Assembly (NCBI RefSeq): GCF_013177735.1
Contig: NZ_WOEZ01000087.1
Span: 1-41,619 of the forward strand
Direction: 5' to 3'
Length of the DNA: 41,619 nucleotides
DNA from: Paraburkholderia elongata
GTDB lineage: Bacteria; Pseudomonadota; Gammaproteobacteria; Burkholderiales; Burkholderiaceae
Shown: in pieces, positions 8,055 through 16,398 of the stretch
Position numbering within the stretch: position 1 is the first letter of the stretch
Layout: every line of letters starts with the position of its first letter
Made by a program: the position numbers and the translations under genes
The notes under the pieces: generated by a model
What the model saw: the letters and a program-made list of their open reading frames with translations, nothing else
Databases searched by the model: none
Told to the model about the DNA's origin: nothing

Positions 8055-9023
8055 TCAACCGAGTGTCGTGTCGGCAAGCGTCGCCTTGAGCGGACGACGC
8101 ACGATCTTGATGCTGGTCACGCCGAGCATCTTTGGGAGCTGATCGCTCGCTACCGTGAGTGGCCCAGGGCCGGGACCATCGCCGGCGGTCGGTTGCGGAT
8201 AGGCTGTCGAGCGGGCGGTATGGAACGTGATATTGCCTTCGACCTTCGAGACGATCTGGTGAATATGGCCGTTCAGCACGGTCACCGAGCCAAAGCGCTT
8301 CAGATAATTCATGGCCTGACCGGCATCGCCCGTGCCCCACCCCCACGGCTCGTAGATCGTCCACATCGGCATGTGGGCAAAGACGACGATCGGCGTGCTG
8401 GACGAGCGGCCCTTCAGGTCATTTTCGAGCCAGGCGAGTTGATCGTCGCCAAGGCCACCCAAGCCGTTAGGTTTGAAATGCATCACGTTGACGAGCGCGA
8501 CGAAGTGCACGCCGTTGTGGTCGAAGCTGTAATAGCCTTTATTGTCCGAAGCCTTGCCGAAGCGGCTGAAATATTCGGTTCCGGGGCCGTCCGTCACGTC
8601 GTGTTCGCCGGGCACGGTGTGGAGTTCCGTGATATTCAGACCCGACATTAATTGCGCCGCGAGATCGAACTCCGCCGGCTTGGAAAGATGCGTGATGTCG
8701 CCTGTGTGGATGGTCAGCGCAGGCTTGACCGGCATGGCATTGACGTAGTCGATCGTCTGCTTGAGCGTGCCGGCGACGTCCGGGTTGGCTTCTTTATTGA
8801 AGCCGATGTGCGAATCGCTGATCTGCAGGAAAAGCGGCACGCCCATGGACGTCGAGGATGATTTCGCGTCGGCCGCGAGGGCCAGCTCCACTGGCGTGAG
8901 AATGCCGCCTGCAAGAACGAACACCGTGCCTACGCCGCCGAAAGCGAGACATTTCAGCGCGCCGCGGCGGGATGGGTTAAATGCGGGTTTGATTGCAGAA
9001 TCGGATGAATGATCTGACGACAT
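8055..9023 (-). CDS. Tat-exported metallophosphoesterase
   Basis: The protein is 322 aa from ATG 9023 (GTGAGG upstream). A twin-arginine signal (NPSRRGALK, then a long hydrophobic stretch to about residue 51) predicts export of a folded, metal-loaded enzyme. The calcineurin-like motifs run in order: ISDSH (Asp70, His72), HTGDITH (Asp109), VPGEHDV (139-142), VVFAHMP and LNGHIHQ. The usual GNHD motif is GEHD here, so the metal-ligand Asn is replaced by Glu. It should hydrolyse a phosphomonoester or phosphodiester outside the cytoplasm; the substrate is unknown. It forms an operon with the downstream cupredoxin, a pairing that suggests a shared periplasmic process. Confidence 0.9.
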   Translation of the reverse strand: MSSDHSSDSAIKPAFNPSRRGALKCLAFGGVGTVFVLAGGILTPVELALAADAKSSSTSMGVPLFLQISDSHIGFNKEANPDVAGTLKQTIDYVNAMPVKPALTIHTGDITHLSKPAEFDLAAQLMSGLNITELHTVPGEHDVTDGPGTEYFSRFGKASDNKGYYSFDHNGVHFVALVNVMHFKPNGLGGLGDDQLAWLENDLKGRSSSTPIVVFAHMPMWTIYEPWGWGTGDAGQAMNYLKRFGSVTVLNGHIHQIVSKVEGNITFHTARSTAYPQPTAGDGPGPGPLTVASDQLPKMLGVTSIKIVRRPLKATLADTTLG

Positions 9024-9268
9024 GTTGACCTCACGATAAGGATTCGCAGGCAAACCGCGGGATCATCCGGCGGGCCATACGACTCGGTTCATCAGGAAGA
9101 CTGCCGCGCCGCCGGTTTTATTCCAGGAAAAGGAACCAGAAAAAGAAAAATGGCGTTGGCCGGCGAATCCAGCCGCTTAGGCTTTCATGTCTGGCGCCGG
9201 AACAAATGGGAATAGCCGCGCCGTGGCGGCGGTCATGCAGATGAGAGAACCTGAAAGGAGTAGCCAAC

Positions 9269-9460
9269 ATGGACATCATCGGCATGGCCCGCGCCTCGGG
9301 CATGGCGGTCATCCTCGACGGCAGGATTGGCCGCGAGGAATACCAGAGCGTGTGCGGCTCGCTATCCGCGTTGCAGCGATTTGCCGACGCGGTGCGTCAG
9401 GGTGCGGTGCAACAGAGCGGACGTCAGAAGCGCACCACCCCGCCCGCTCGCAAAGCATGA
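9269..9460 (+). CDS. Small hypothetical protein (63 aa)
   Basis: I do not recognise a family. The gene has a strong ribosome site (GAAAGGAG, eight bases before ATG) and codon use like its neighbours, which supports it being real. The protein has no signal peptide or membrane segment. It has a compact first part (MDIIGMARASGMAVILDGRI), a probable helix (SLSALQRFADAVRQG) and a basic tail (RQKRTTPPARKA). The orphan membrane-domain gene follows 96 bp later on the same strand, so the two are probably co-transcribed. No function can be assigned. Confidence 0.6.
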   Translation: MDIIGMARASGMAVILDGRIGREEYQSVCGSLSALQRFADAVRQGAVQQSGRQKRTTPPARKA

Positions 9461-9556
9461 GGAGGATGACACGGCCGGCGCGGCGGCATGCTCGACATGG
9501 CTCGACCGCGCTCTCCCAAGCCGTTTCCGGAGCATACAAATTGAAAGGAGGGTAAT

Positions 9557-10312
9557 GTGCGACCGGAATTGCTGCCCGTTCTCCGCCGCCTGCAACTCGG
9601 ATCGGGCGTGGTGCTGCTCATTTATCTATTTTTTCACCTGGTCAATCATGCGCTCGGAATCTGGTCGCTCGATCTTGCCGGACGCGGACTCACGTTCGCT
9701 CTGTGGATCTGGCATAGCGTGCCCGGCACGATCCTGCTGTACGGTGCGGCCCTTCTCCATTTCGCGCTGGCTGTGCGGACGATTTACGGGCGTCGTCACT
9801 GGGCGCTCCCGCCCGCCGAATGGATCCGGCTGTGGGCCGGATTGAGCCTGCCGCTGCTGCTCATCCGGCATGCGGTTACGACGCGCCTCGCGGCGTCGCT
9901 GTATGGTTTCGAGCCGAACTACGAGCGGATCGTGATATCGCTGATCACGAGCGGCACGCAGGGTCTGCAGCTTGCGCTGCTTGCGCCGGGCTGGATCCAT
10001 GGCTGCCTCGGCGTGTGGTTTCGATTGCGTCACTATCCAGCGGCGCAACGCGCGAGACCTGCACTGCTTGCCCTGCTCGTTGTTTTGCCATTGCTATCCG
10101 CGGCGGGTTTTCTGCGGATGAAGCGAGCTGTCATAGCAATGCATGTGTTCCTCCCTGCGCCTGATTCGAAACTGCTGGCGCACCAGCTTGCGCTCGATAC
10201 ATGGCGTCACAGTCTTGTCACGCTTTATCTTGCCGTAGTCGTTAGCGCGCTTCTGGCGGGTCTGTTGCGGAATTGGCTAGAGCGTGTGCACCGTTTGCCA
10301 ACGGGCGAGTAA
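9557..10312 (+). CDS. Orphan heme-b-type membrane domain resembling the N-terminus of membrane adenylate cyclases
   Basis: The protein is 251 aa, starting at GTG 9557 with an ideal ribosome site (AAAGGAGGGTAAT). About six membrane segments carry regularly placed histidines: LFFHLVNHALG, LLHFALAV, LLIRHAVTTR and GWIHGCLGVWF. This pattern is like the SdhC-type cytochrome b anchor fused N-terminally to class III adenylate/guanylate cyclases in many proteobacteria. Here the protein ends after the anchor at RVHRLPTGE, and no cyclase or ferredoxin frame follows. It could be a stand-alone heme membrane protein or a truncated cyclase. The clean ribosome site and intact frame favour a working short protein. 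The similarity is recalled from memory. Confidence 0.6.
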   Translation: MRPELLPVLRRLQLGSGVVLLIYLFFHLVNHALGIWSLDLAGRGLTFALWIWHSVPGTILLYGAALLHFALAVRTIYGRRHWALPPAEWIRLWAGLSLPLLLIRHAVTTRLAASLYGFEPNYERIVISLITSGTQGLQLALLAPGWIHGCLGVWFRLRHYPAAQRARPALLALLVVLPLLSAAGFLRMKRAVIAMHVFLPAPDSKLLAHQLALDTWRHSLVTLYLAVVVSALLAGLLRNWLERVHRLPTGE

Positions 10313-10355
10313 GGCCATGGCGAGTGCAATGACCGCGCAGCACATCGCCGTGTCT

Positions 10356-11003
10356 TCAGGCGTTGAGCGCAGCGTTCGCAGCCGAGGTCGCCGGGCGCGC
10401 CGGAAACGGATTGCGCCATGCCTCGATCGCGTTCAGTTGATCGTGCCAGCGCCGTACTTCCGGAAATTCGTCGAGCGGCATCGCCGCGCTTTTCGCATAG
10501 GGCAGCGTCACGGCAACGGAAAAGTCCGCGATCGTCAGGCCGTCGCCGAGCAGCCACTTGCGGCCTTTGAGGTGCTGATCGAGCACGCCGGCAAGCTTGC
10601 GAAACCAGCCCTGCCCCTCAGCGACTTTCGACGGATCGGGTTCGCCGAGTCCGAACGCCGGCTTGATGATGTGCTCGAAGTAAAGCGAGCCGGTATGCCG
10701 GTAAAAATGCTGGCTGTTCCAGCTCAACCAGCGCACGACATCGATCTGCCGGCCATCATGCGGCCAGAGGTCGGATTCCGCGCGCTGCGCGAAATGGCAG
10801 ATGATGGCGTCGGCTTCCCAGAGGCTTCTGTCGCCGTCGACGAGACATGGAACCTTGCCATTCGGATTGATCGCCAGATAATCCGGTTTGCTTTGTTCGT
10901 CCTTTTTCAGATCAACGAAGGCATATTCAATCGGTATGCCTAAATATTTTGCAACTGCGCACGTTTTCCGTGGGGCCAGCGTTTCAGCATAATAGAGCTT
11001 CAT
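10356..11003 (-). CDS. Glutathione S-transferase
   Basis: The protein is 215 aa, the usual family length. The thioredoxin-like N-domain (1-80) begins MKLYYAETLAPRKTCAVAKYL and contains NPNGKVPCLVDG, with the cis-Pro loop that contacts glutathione, and SLWEADAI, with the Glu/Ser-type site binding the gamma-glutamyl group. The helical C-domain carries the GDGLTIADFSVAV signature with the N-capping Asp. It should conjugate or otherwise use glutathione in the cytosol; the substrate is unknown. It lies 82 bp downstream of the ArsR-type regulator on the same strand, so it may be part of that regulator's unit. Confidence 0.9.
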   Translation of the reverse strand: MKLYYAETLAPRKTCAVAKYLGIPIEYAFVDLKKDEQSKPDYLAINPNGKVPCLVDGDRSLWEADAIICHFAQRAESDLWPHDGRQIDVVRWLSWNSQHFYRHTGSLYFEHIIKPAFGLGEPDPSKVAEGQGWFRKLAGVLDQHLKGRKWLLGDGLTIADFSVAVTLPYAKSAAMPLDEFPEVRRWHDQLNAIEAWRNPFPARPATSAANAALNA

Positions 11004-11085
11004 TTTCGACCTCGGTATGAGTTGAATTCGATTCGATGCGCATCAGTTTCCTTCGCCTGCCAGTTTGGCCATGAGCGCGCCTCGG

Positions 11086-11421
11086 TCACTCCTCGTGCCT
11101 CTCCACAAAATCGGCAAGCCGGTCGAGGCTCGCGGACCAGAAACGCTCATAGCGCCTCAACCATGCCATTGCCTCCTCCATCGGCCCTGCGACCAGATCG
11201 ACCGAAACGGTCCGCCCGTTCTTTGTACGCGACACCAGACCCGCGTCGCTCAGCACGTCGAGGTGCTTCATGACCGCAGGGAGCTTGAGCGGCAGCGGCC
11301 GCGCGATCTCCGTGATCGACAGGCCGGGCTCCCGTTCGAGGCGAGCGAGGATGGCCCGGCGTGTCGGATCCACAAGGGCGGAAAACGTACGATCGAGTTG
11401 ACTGACTGGAGACTTTGCCAT
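11086..11421 (-). CDS. ArsR-type winged-helix repressor, probably leaderless
   Basis: The protein is 111 aa. The winged-helix domain covers most of it: FSALVDPTRRAILARLE, then LSITEIARPLPLKLPAVMKHLDVL with the recognition helix, then the wing (SRTKNGRTVSVDL). No metal-binding Cys cluster is present, so it belongs to the SMT/ArsR branch often paired with SRPBCC or transferase genes. The tail (MEEAMAWLRRYERFW) is typical of that branch. A strong promoter lies so close that the mRNA should start at or next to the ATG. It probably represses its own operon, perhaps with the glutathione S-transferase gene downstream. It is divergent from the LysR gene. Confidence 0.88.
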   Translation of the reverse strand: MAKSPVSQLDRTFSALVDPTRRAILARLEREPGLSITEIARPLPLKLPAVMKHLDVLSDAGLVSRTKNGRTVSVDLVAGPMEEAMAWLRRYERFWSASLDRLADFVERHEE

Positions 11422-11428
11422 ATGGTGA

Positions 11429-11456
11429 ACTATAGACGGAGAGTAAGCGGTGTCAA
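11429..11456 (-). promoter_or_regulatory. Sigma-70 promoter of the ArsR-type gene
   Basis: On the minus strand, TTGACA at 11456-11451 is followed after 16 bp by TATAGT at 11434-11429. Only 7 bp separate the -10 hexamer from the ATG at 11421, so transcription should begin at or beside the start codon. No ribosome site can be present on such an mRNA. An 8-bp palindrome, CCATATGG (11418-11425), spans the start codon. Confidence 0.65.
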
Positions 11457-11556
11457 GATTTTTGTGGGCGGCTCACATCGCGCGTAGTCTTGATTGCAGC
11501 CCATCGCCAGTCCGTTCTAGACTGCGGATCGGCCGCATTCGAGAGGACAACCCGGT

Positions 11557-12498
11557 ATGGATATTCTTCAAGCGATGGCAGTGTTCAAACGTGTCGTCGA
11601 TGCGTCGAGCTTCTCGAAGGCGGCTGATTCGCTGGAGATGCCGCGCGCGTCGGTGTCGACCCTCGTGCAAAACCTGGAGAGCCATCTCGGGGTACGCCTG
11701 CTGAATCGCACCACGCGCAGCGTGCAGGTCACCGACGACGGCGCGCTCTACTACGAATATTGCGCGCGCATTCTGGCCGAGGTTTCCGACGCCGAGTCCG
11801 CGTTGTCGAACAAGCGGCTGAACCCGCGCGGCACGATTCGCGTCGACACGTCCGCCACTTTTGCCGCTAACGTGCTGCTGCCCGCCATGCGCGATTTCAA
11901 TACGCGCTTCCCGGACATCACCGTGAAGCTGGGACTGGCCGACCGCAACGTCGATCTCGTGCAGGAAGGTGTCGATTGCGTGATCCGGATCGGCGTTCTC
12001 GACGATTCGAATCTCATCGCGCGACCGATCGGCAGTGTCCGCATGAGCATCTGCGCCGCGCCGGCGTATCTCGAGCAGATGGGCGAGCCCGCTACGCCCG
12101 ACGACCTCGACCGCCATCGAGCCGTCAATTATTTTTCCGCGCGTACGGGGCGTACCTATCCATTAGAGGTTGAAGTGGACGGAGCGCGGATCAGAAAGCC
12201 ACTGGACGGCATACTCGCGGTCAACGAAGGACTGGTGTACGTCATGTCCGCGATTGAAGGATTGGGGATGATTCAGGTTCCGCGCTTCATGGTCGCGAAG
12301 GCGATCCAGGCCGGCGCATTGCGCGAAATCCTTCGCGCCTACCCATGCCCGCCTCTGCCGCTTTCTTTGCTGTATCCGCACCGGCGTCTGAGCATGTGCG
12401 TGCGGGTATTCAGCGAGTGGGTTCACGAACTCGCGCAAAATAATCCGGACCTCAACGGCGAGGGATTGTCCGGGGAAGTCGCATCTCGCGCGGCTTGA
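11557..12498 (+). CDS. LysR-family transcriptional regulator
   Basis: The protein is 313 aa. The N-terminal winged helix (1-60: MDILQAMAVFKRVVDASSFSKAADSLEMPRASVSTLVQNLE in overlapping parts) is followed by the linker helix and an effector domain of the CrgA/DsdC-like branch: RGTIRVDTSATFAANVLLPA, then DCVIRIGVLDDSNLIARPIG. The GAGAGGAC ribosome site lies nine bases before ATG. It is divergent from the ArsR gene (135 bp between starts) and convergent with the HAD hydrolase gene. LysR proteins usually act on a divergent neighbour, but here the divergent gene is another regulator, so the target is unclear. Confidence 0.92.
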   Translation: MDILQAMAVFKRVVDASSFSKAADSLEMPRASVSTLVQNLESHLGVRLLNRTTRSVQVTDDGALYYEYCARILAEVSDAESALSNKRLNPRGTIRVDTSATFAANVLLPAMRDFNTRFPDITVKLGLADRNVDLVQEGVDCVIRIGVLDDSNLIARPIGSVRMSICAAPAYLEQMGEPATPDDLDRHRAVNYFSARTGRTYPLEVEVDGARIRKPLDGILAVNEGLVYVMSAIEGLGMIQVPRFMVAKAIQAGALREILRAYPCPPLPLSLLYPHRRLSMCVRVFSEWVHELAQNNPDLNGEGLSGEVASRAA

Positions 12499-12520
12499 AC
12501 CCGCTAGATCAAACCGCGCC
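12487..12520. terminator. Hairpin between convergent lysR-type and HAD genes
   Basis: CGCGCGGCTTGA and TCAAACCGCGCC can pair (10 of 12 positions) around a 10-nt loop. The structure spans both stop codons, which are only 5 bp apart, and could end transcription from both sides. There is no marked T-run. Confidence 0.4.
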
Positions 12521-13118
12521 GCGCCAGTTCTTCCGCCAATGCGTCGGCGCTCACGAACTTGTACCCCTGCAGACCGGCATCGAGCGCGCCGGTCACATTG
12601 GCGTCCGTGTCGTCGATGAAAAGCGTTTCGGCCGCGGACGCGCCAAGCTGTTCAAGGCAACGAAGATAGGGCTGGGCCGCCGGCTTCGCCGCGCCAAACG
12701 CGGCGGATGCATACACGTGAGGGCCGAACACGCGCGCGGCAGGCGGATTCAGATAGCCGATATGGTCGGTAAACAGACGGCAGTTGTTCGTGAGCACCGC
12801 GATCCGATGACGCAGCGCGACGCGTTCGGCGAGCGCGAGCACGTCCTTGTTCGGCGTGATCGATGCGTGGCGCGCGCTTAGCCAGTCTTCCCGACTCACG
12901 GGATAGTTCAGCAGTTCGCCGAGCGCGCCCAGATAGTCGTCGTCGCTGATCTGCCCCGCGTCGGCACGGGCTTCGAGCCCGGATCCCCAGATCGCGTGAC
13001 GCACTGCATCAGGCGTCTGACCAGAAATCGTCGCCAGACGATCGACCCGCGCTGAGCGGTCGTAGTACGACAGAACGCCCTCCATGTCGAACAGGACTAG
13101 CGTGATGGGTGCAGTCAT
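12504..13118 (-). CDS. HAD-superfamily hydrolase (subfamily IA-like)
   Basis: The protein is 204 aa. HAD motif I is LVLFDMEGVLS: the nucleophile Asp11 is present but the second Asp of the DxD pair is Glu13. Motif II is VLTNN (Thr), motif III is the Lys in FGAAKPAAQPY, and motif IV is FIDDTDANV. A helical cap lies between about residues 20 and 85. It should be a cytosolic phosphatase or related hydrolase of unknown substrate. The Glu in motif I may alter the acid/base step. The gene is convergent with the LysR gene and stands alone. Confidence 0.85.
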   Translation of the reverse strand: MTAPITLVLFDMEGVLSYYDRSARVDRLATISGQTPDAVRHAIWGSGLEARADAGQISDDDYLGALGELLNYPVSREDWLSARHASITPNKDVLALAERVALRHRIAVLTNNCRLFTDHIGYLNPPAARVFGPHVYASAAFGAAKPAAQPYLRCLEQLGASAAETLFIDDTDANVTGALDAGLQGYKFVSADALAEELARRGLI

Positions 13119-13317
13119 GCTGTTGTCCTCGCGTCGAAAGCTTTTAGAAATGAGGAACCGGAGTTAAGCACAGTCTTGACCGGAGCCCTGACCGCTGTCT
13201 TCGGATATTAAGCTCCATCCGCACGGGTTGCCTGCGGTCGTGCCACACTTAGGGGATACCGAACGAACGCCGAAAACCGCGAGAACAATCCGGGTACCAG
13301 CAGAAGCGGAGGCCAAC

Positions 13318-14220
13318 ATGTCATCGATTGAATCCACACTGTCCGATCCACCGCCGCGCGCCCCGCTGACCGCCTTCGTGTTTGCCGGCGGCGGCAGTCT
13401 GGGTGCGATAGAAGTCGGCATGTTACGGGAACTGCTCAATCGGGGCGCGCATGCGGATTTCGTAGTCGGCGCATCCGCGGGCGCGATCAATGCCGCCTAT
13501 TTCGCGGGAAGTCCGACTCGTGACGGTGTGGCAATGCTCGAGGCGTTGTGGTGCCGGATCCGTCGACAGGACATCATGCCATTCTCGATGCTTGGGCTGC
13601 TCGACATGGTGCTACGGCGCCGTCCGCATCTCGTGGAGGCTACGGCACTGCGCAGGCTGCTCGAAAAGAACCTTACATTTGCGCGCGTGGAGCAAGCTGC
13701 GTTGCCGTTGTACATTGTCGCGACCGATGTGCTTTCGGGTAACGAGATCGTGATATCGTCCGGCCCGGTGGTGGATGCAGTGTTGGCAAGCGCGGCGATT
13801 CCCGGGGTGTTTCCGCCCGTACGAATCGACGGCAAGGATCTCGTCGATGGCGGTGTCGCCAATAACACCCCGATATCGGTTGCAGTCGCGCTTGGCGCGA
13901 CCCGAATTGTCGTACTGCCCGCGGGTTTCGCCTGCGCGCTCGATGCGCCGCCGACCAGCGCGATCGCTCAGGCCACGCACGCGCTCACGCTCGTCATTGC
14001 ACGCCAGCTCGTTCGCGATCTGGAGTTTTACGCCAACCGCGCGGAGATTTTTGTGGTGCCCCCGCTTTGTCCGCTCGACATATCACCTTACGATTACACG
14101 CAATGTGATCGCCTGATTGACCTTGCGGCCGGGACAACACGTGCCTGGCTCGATGACGGTGGTCTTGAACGCGCTTTCATTCCTGGCGAATTGCGCGAGC
14201 ATTCGCATGCAGCGGCTTGA
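13318..14220 (+). CDS. Patatin-like phospholipase
   Basis: The protein is 300 aa from ATG 13318, chosen because GGAGG lies five bases upstream; the frame itself opens at 13228. The oxyanion loop GGGSLGAIE (about 24-32), the nucleophile elbow GASAG (Ser53) and the second dyad residue in LVDGGVANN (Asp176) are all present. This is the Ser-Asp dyad of bacterial patatins, which hydrolyse acyl groups from phospholipids or other lipids. No signal peptide or membrane helix is seen, so it is probably cytosolic or peripheral. The cysteine-cluster gene follows on the same strand about 95 bp later. Confidence 0.9.
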   Translation: MSSIESTLSDPPPRAPLTAFVFAGGGSLGAIEVGMLRELLNRGAHADFVVGASAGAINAAYFAGSPTRDGVAMLEALWCRIRRQDIMPFSMLGLLDMVLRRRPHLVEATALRRLLEKNLTFARVEQAALPLYIVATDVLSGNEIVISSGPVVDAVLASAAIPGVFPPVRIDGKDLVDGGVANNTPISVAVALGATRIVVLPAGFACALDAPPTSAIAQATHALTLVIARQLVRDLEFYANRAEIFVVPPLCPLDISPYDYTQCDRLIDLAAGTTRAWLDDGGLERAFIPGELREHSHAAA

Positions 14221-14314
14221 AGCCCGCCGCCCCAAATTTTTTACGGATCCCTGTAAGAATTTCGAATCTGCCTCGACTAACGACAACGCCAATATTTTTG
14301 AACAGGGAATCAGG

Positions 14315-15082
14315 GTGAATGACATCAATTTCGAATGCACTGCATGCGGCAAATGCTGCCACGACCTGCGCCTCGCGCTGACGATTGCCGAGGCCATCGC
14401 CTGGCTGGAGCGCGGCGGGCAGATGGAACTCATTTGCGAGGCCATACCGTGGCCCGTTGAGCCGGAGCCCGGCAATGCGCAAGCTGAGTACAAACGGGCG
14501 CGGTCCTCACCGGCAATGAGCGGAAGCTTGCCGGTCCGCATTTCGATCGTTCTCGCCGCGGCATTCGACGGAGCATGTCCCAATCTGGGCGCCGACATGC
14601 GCTGCGGTATCTATGAACAAAGACCGCTGGTATGCCGGATCTACCCCGCTGAAATCAATCCGTTCGTCGTGCTGGCGCCGGAAAACAAGGCGTGCCCTTC
14701 TGATGCATGGCAGAAGACGCCGCTGCAAAGGCAGGGAGTCCTTGTCGATGCGACGACCGTCGAGCGGATCGAGCAGTCGCGTCGCGCGAATCAGCTCGAG
14801 GCGCCACTGCGCATGCAGGTATGCCTCGAGCTGGGACTGAACAATGCTGCGCTCGCAAACGAAGGCTTTGTCATGGTCTCACCGGATAGCGAAGCGCTGT
14901 TGACTGCCCTGCGCCAGATTCACGCCACCGCCAGACCGCAAGAAGCCGCCGCGCAGTGGACATTCGTTTCGAATCGCTCCGAGACAGTTGAAACGCTCCT
15001 TTCGGTGGGGGCAGTCGGTCACCTAGCTGAGACCACCCCTGCCGGCAATTCCCGGTATCACGGTTTTTTCCCACCCTCATAA
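14315..15082 (+). CDS. YkgJ-type cysteine-cluster protein (probable Fe-S or Zn binding)
   Basis: The protein is 255 aa from GTG 14315. A longer frame opens at 14117 but overlaps the patatin gene. The hallmark is at the start: NFECTACGKCC (Cys8, 11, 14, 15), with further conserved cysteines in ACPNLGADMRCGIYEQRPLVCRIYP and ACPSDAW. This is the CxxCxxCC family once called Fe-S oxidoreductases, whose biochemical role is mostly unknown. The C-terminal half (from about 140) is less conserved. The gene follows the patatin gene on the same strand and converges on the binding-protein gene. Confidence 0.8.
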   Translation: MNDINFECTACGKCCHDLRLALTIAEAIAWLERGGQMELICEAIPWPVEPEPGNAQAEYKRARSSPAMSGSLPVRISIVLAAAFDGACPNLGADMRCGIYEQRPLVCRIYPAEINPFVVLAPENKACPSDAWQKTPLQRQGVLVDATTVERIEQSRRANQLEAPLRMQVCLELGLNNAALANEGFVMVSPDSEALLTALRQIHATARPQEAAAQWTFVSNRSETVETLLSVGAVGHLAETTPAGNSRYHGFFPPS

Positions 15083-15113
15083 ACGCAAACCACCGGCGCC
15101 TTCTGGCACACAG

Positions 15114-16265
15114 TTAGACGCCGCTCCCGCCCACGGTCTTGATGCTCTTCCATTGTCCCTGCTGGACTTGGAACAGAGTGTACGGCGGCTTGATCAGATC
15201 GCCATACGGGTCAAAGGTGATATTGCCGGTCACGCCAGTGACCTTCACTTTCGACAGCGCATCCACGATCTTCGCGCGATCGAGCGAGTCGGCGCCGTGA
15301 ATCGCCTTGATCATCGCGAGCGCGGCGTCGTATGCAAACGGCGCGTACAGTTCGACATCCTGATTGAAGCGCGCCTTATAGCGCTTGCCGAACTCCTGCG
15401 CGGCAGGCAGCTTGTCGAGCGCCGGGCCGGGTTCGAGATCCTGCGTACCGTCACCCGCGGTGCCGGCAATCTGCAAGAAAGCATTGCTCTTCAGCGCGCC
15501 CGCGCCAAACAGTTGCGCTTGCATGCCCACCGAGCGCATCTGCTTGACCAGCATCGCACCCTGCTCGTCCAGACCGCCGAAGAAAATCAGGTCGACGTTC
15601 TTGCTCTTGAGCGTCGTGAGGATGGCGCGGAAATCCACCGCTTTGTCATTCGTGAACTCGCGATCGACGATGTTGCCGTTCGCTTCCTTTGCGCCTTTTT
15701 CGAACGCATCCGCGAGCCCTTGCCCGAACGCCGTACGATCGTCGATGATGCCGATGCGCTTCGCCTTCATCTGCTCCACCACGAAATGCCCGGCTACGAC
15801 ACCGCCAATGCCGTCATGCCCCATGGTGCGGAACACGTTTTTGTAGCCTTGCTTGGTGAGTTGCGGATTGGTCGAGCCCGGCGTGATCATCGCAACGTTT
15901 GCCTGGTGATAGACCGTCGAGGCCGGAATACTGCACCCCGAGTTGTAGTGACCGATCACGCCGACTACGCCGTCGTCGACCAGTTTCTGCGCAACCTGAA
16001 TCGCCACGCGGGGGTCGGCCTGATCGTCCTGCACATCGAGCACGAACTTGACCGGCTTTCCGCCAATCACCGGATGCTTCGCGTTCTCTTCATCGAGCGC
16101 CAATTGAGCGCCGTACTGCAGGTCCTTGCCGACTCGTGCGACCGGGCCGGTCAACGGCCCGACGAAACCGATCTTGACGACTTCAGGATCGGCCGCCCAC
16201 GCAGACGGTATATATGTGACGAGTGCGCAAACTGTGGCACTCAACAGCCAATAGCGGCGATTCAT
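15114..16265 (-). CDS. Branched-chain-amino-acid-type ABC transporter substrate-binding protein
   Basis: The protein is 383 aa from ATG 16265 (AAGGAG seven bases upstream). A signal peptide of about 24 residues (ends SAWA) leads to a periplasmic type-I binding fold: VVKIGFVGPLTGPVARVGKDL, then VGVIGHYNSGCSIPAS, the ligand-contacting ITPGSTNPQLT, then FFGGLDEQGAMLVKQ. This is the LivJ/LivK family. No permease or ATPase genes lie nearby, so it must share a transporter encoded elsewhere. It lies 133 bp downstream of the DadA-like gene on the same strand and probably delivers an amino acid related to that enzyme's substrate (inference). Confidence 0.9.
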   Translation of the reverse strand: MNRRYWLLSATVCALVTYIPSAWAADPEVVKIGFVGPLTGPVARVGKDLQYGAQLALDEENAKHPVIGGKPVKFVLDVQDDQADPRVAIQVAQKLVDDGVVGVIGHYNSGCSIPASTVYHQANVAMITPGSTNPQLTKQGYKNVFRTMGHDGIGGVVAGHFVVEQMKAKRIGIIDDRTAFGQGLADAFEKGAKEANGNIVDREFTNDKAVDFRAILTTLKSKNVDLIFFGGLDEQGAMLVKQMRSVGMQAQLFGAGALKSNAFLQIAGTAGDGTQDLEPGPALDKLPAAQEFGKRYKARFNQDVELYAPFAYDAALAMIKAIHGADSLDRAKIVDALSKVKVTGVTGNITFDPYGDLIKPPYTLFQVQQGQWKSIKTVGGSGV

Positions 16266-16398
16266 GATGCGCTCCTTGCGAGATGTAACGTCGCGCGATA
16301 TGTAAGTTGGCCGATCCGATGCGCGACGCGTCGAAACCGTCCTGCGATGCCTGTCGTGAAGCGAGAAAACCGGTGCGCTCAAAGCCTCTCTATCAAAG

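Noticed and set aside
9466..9555. A 29-codon plus-strand frame between the 63-aa gene and the membrane-domain gene
   Set aside because: Its ATG directly abuts the GGAGG with no spacing, the peptide is Arg/Ala-rich without structure, and it looks like spacer sequence.
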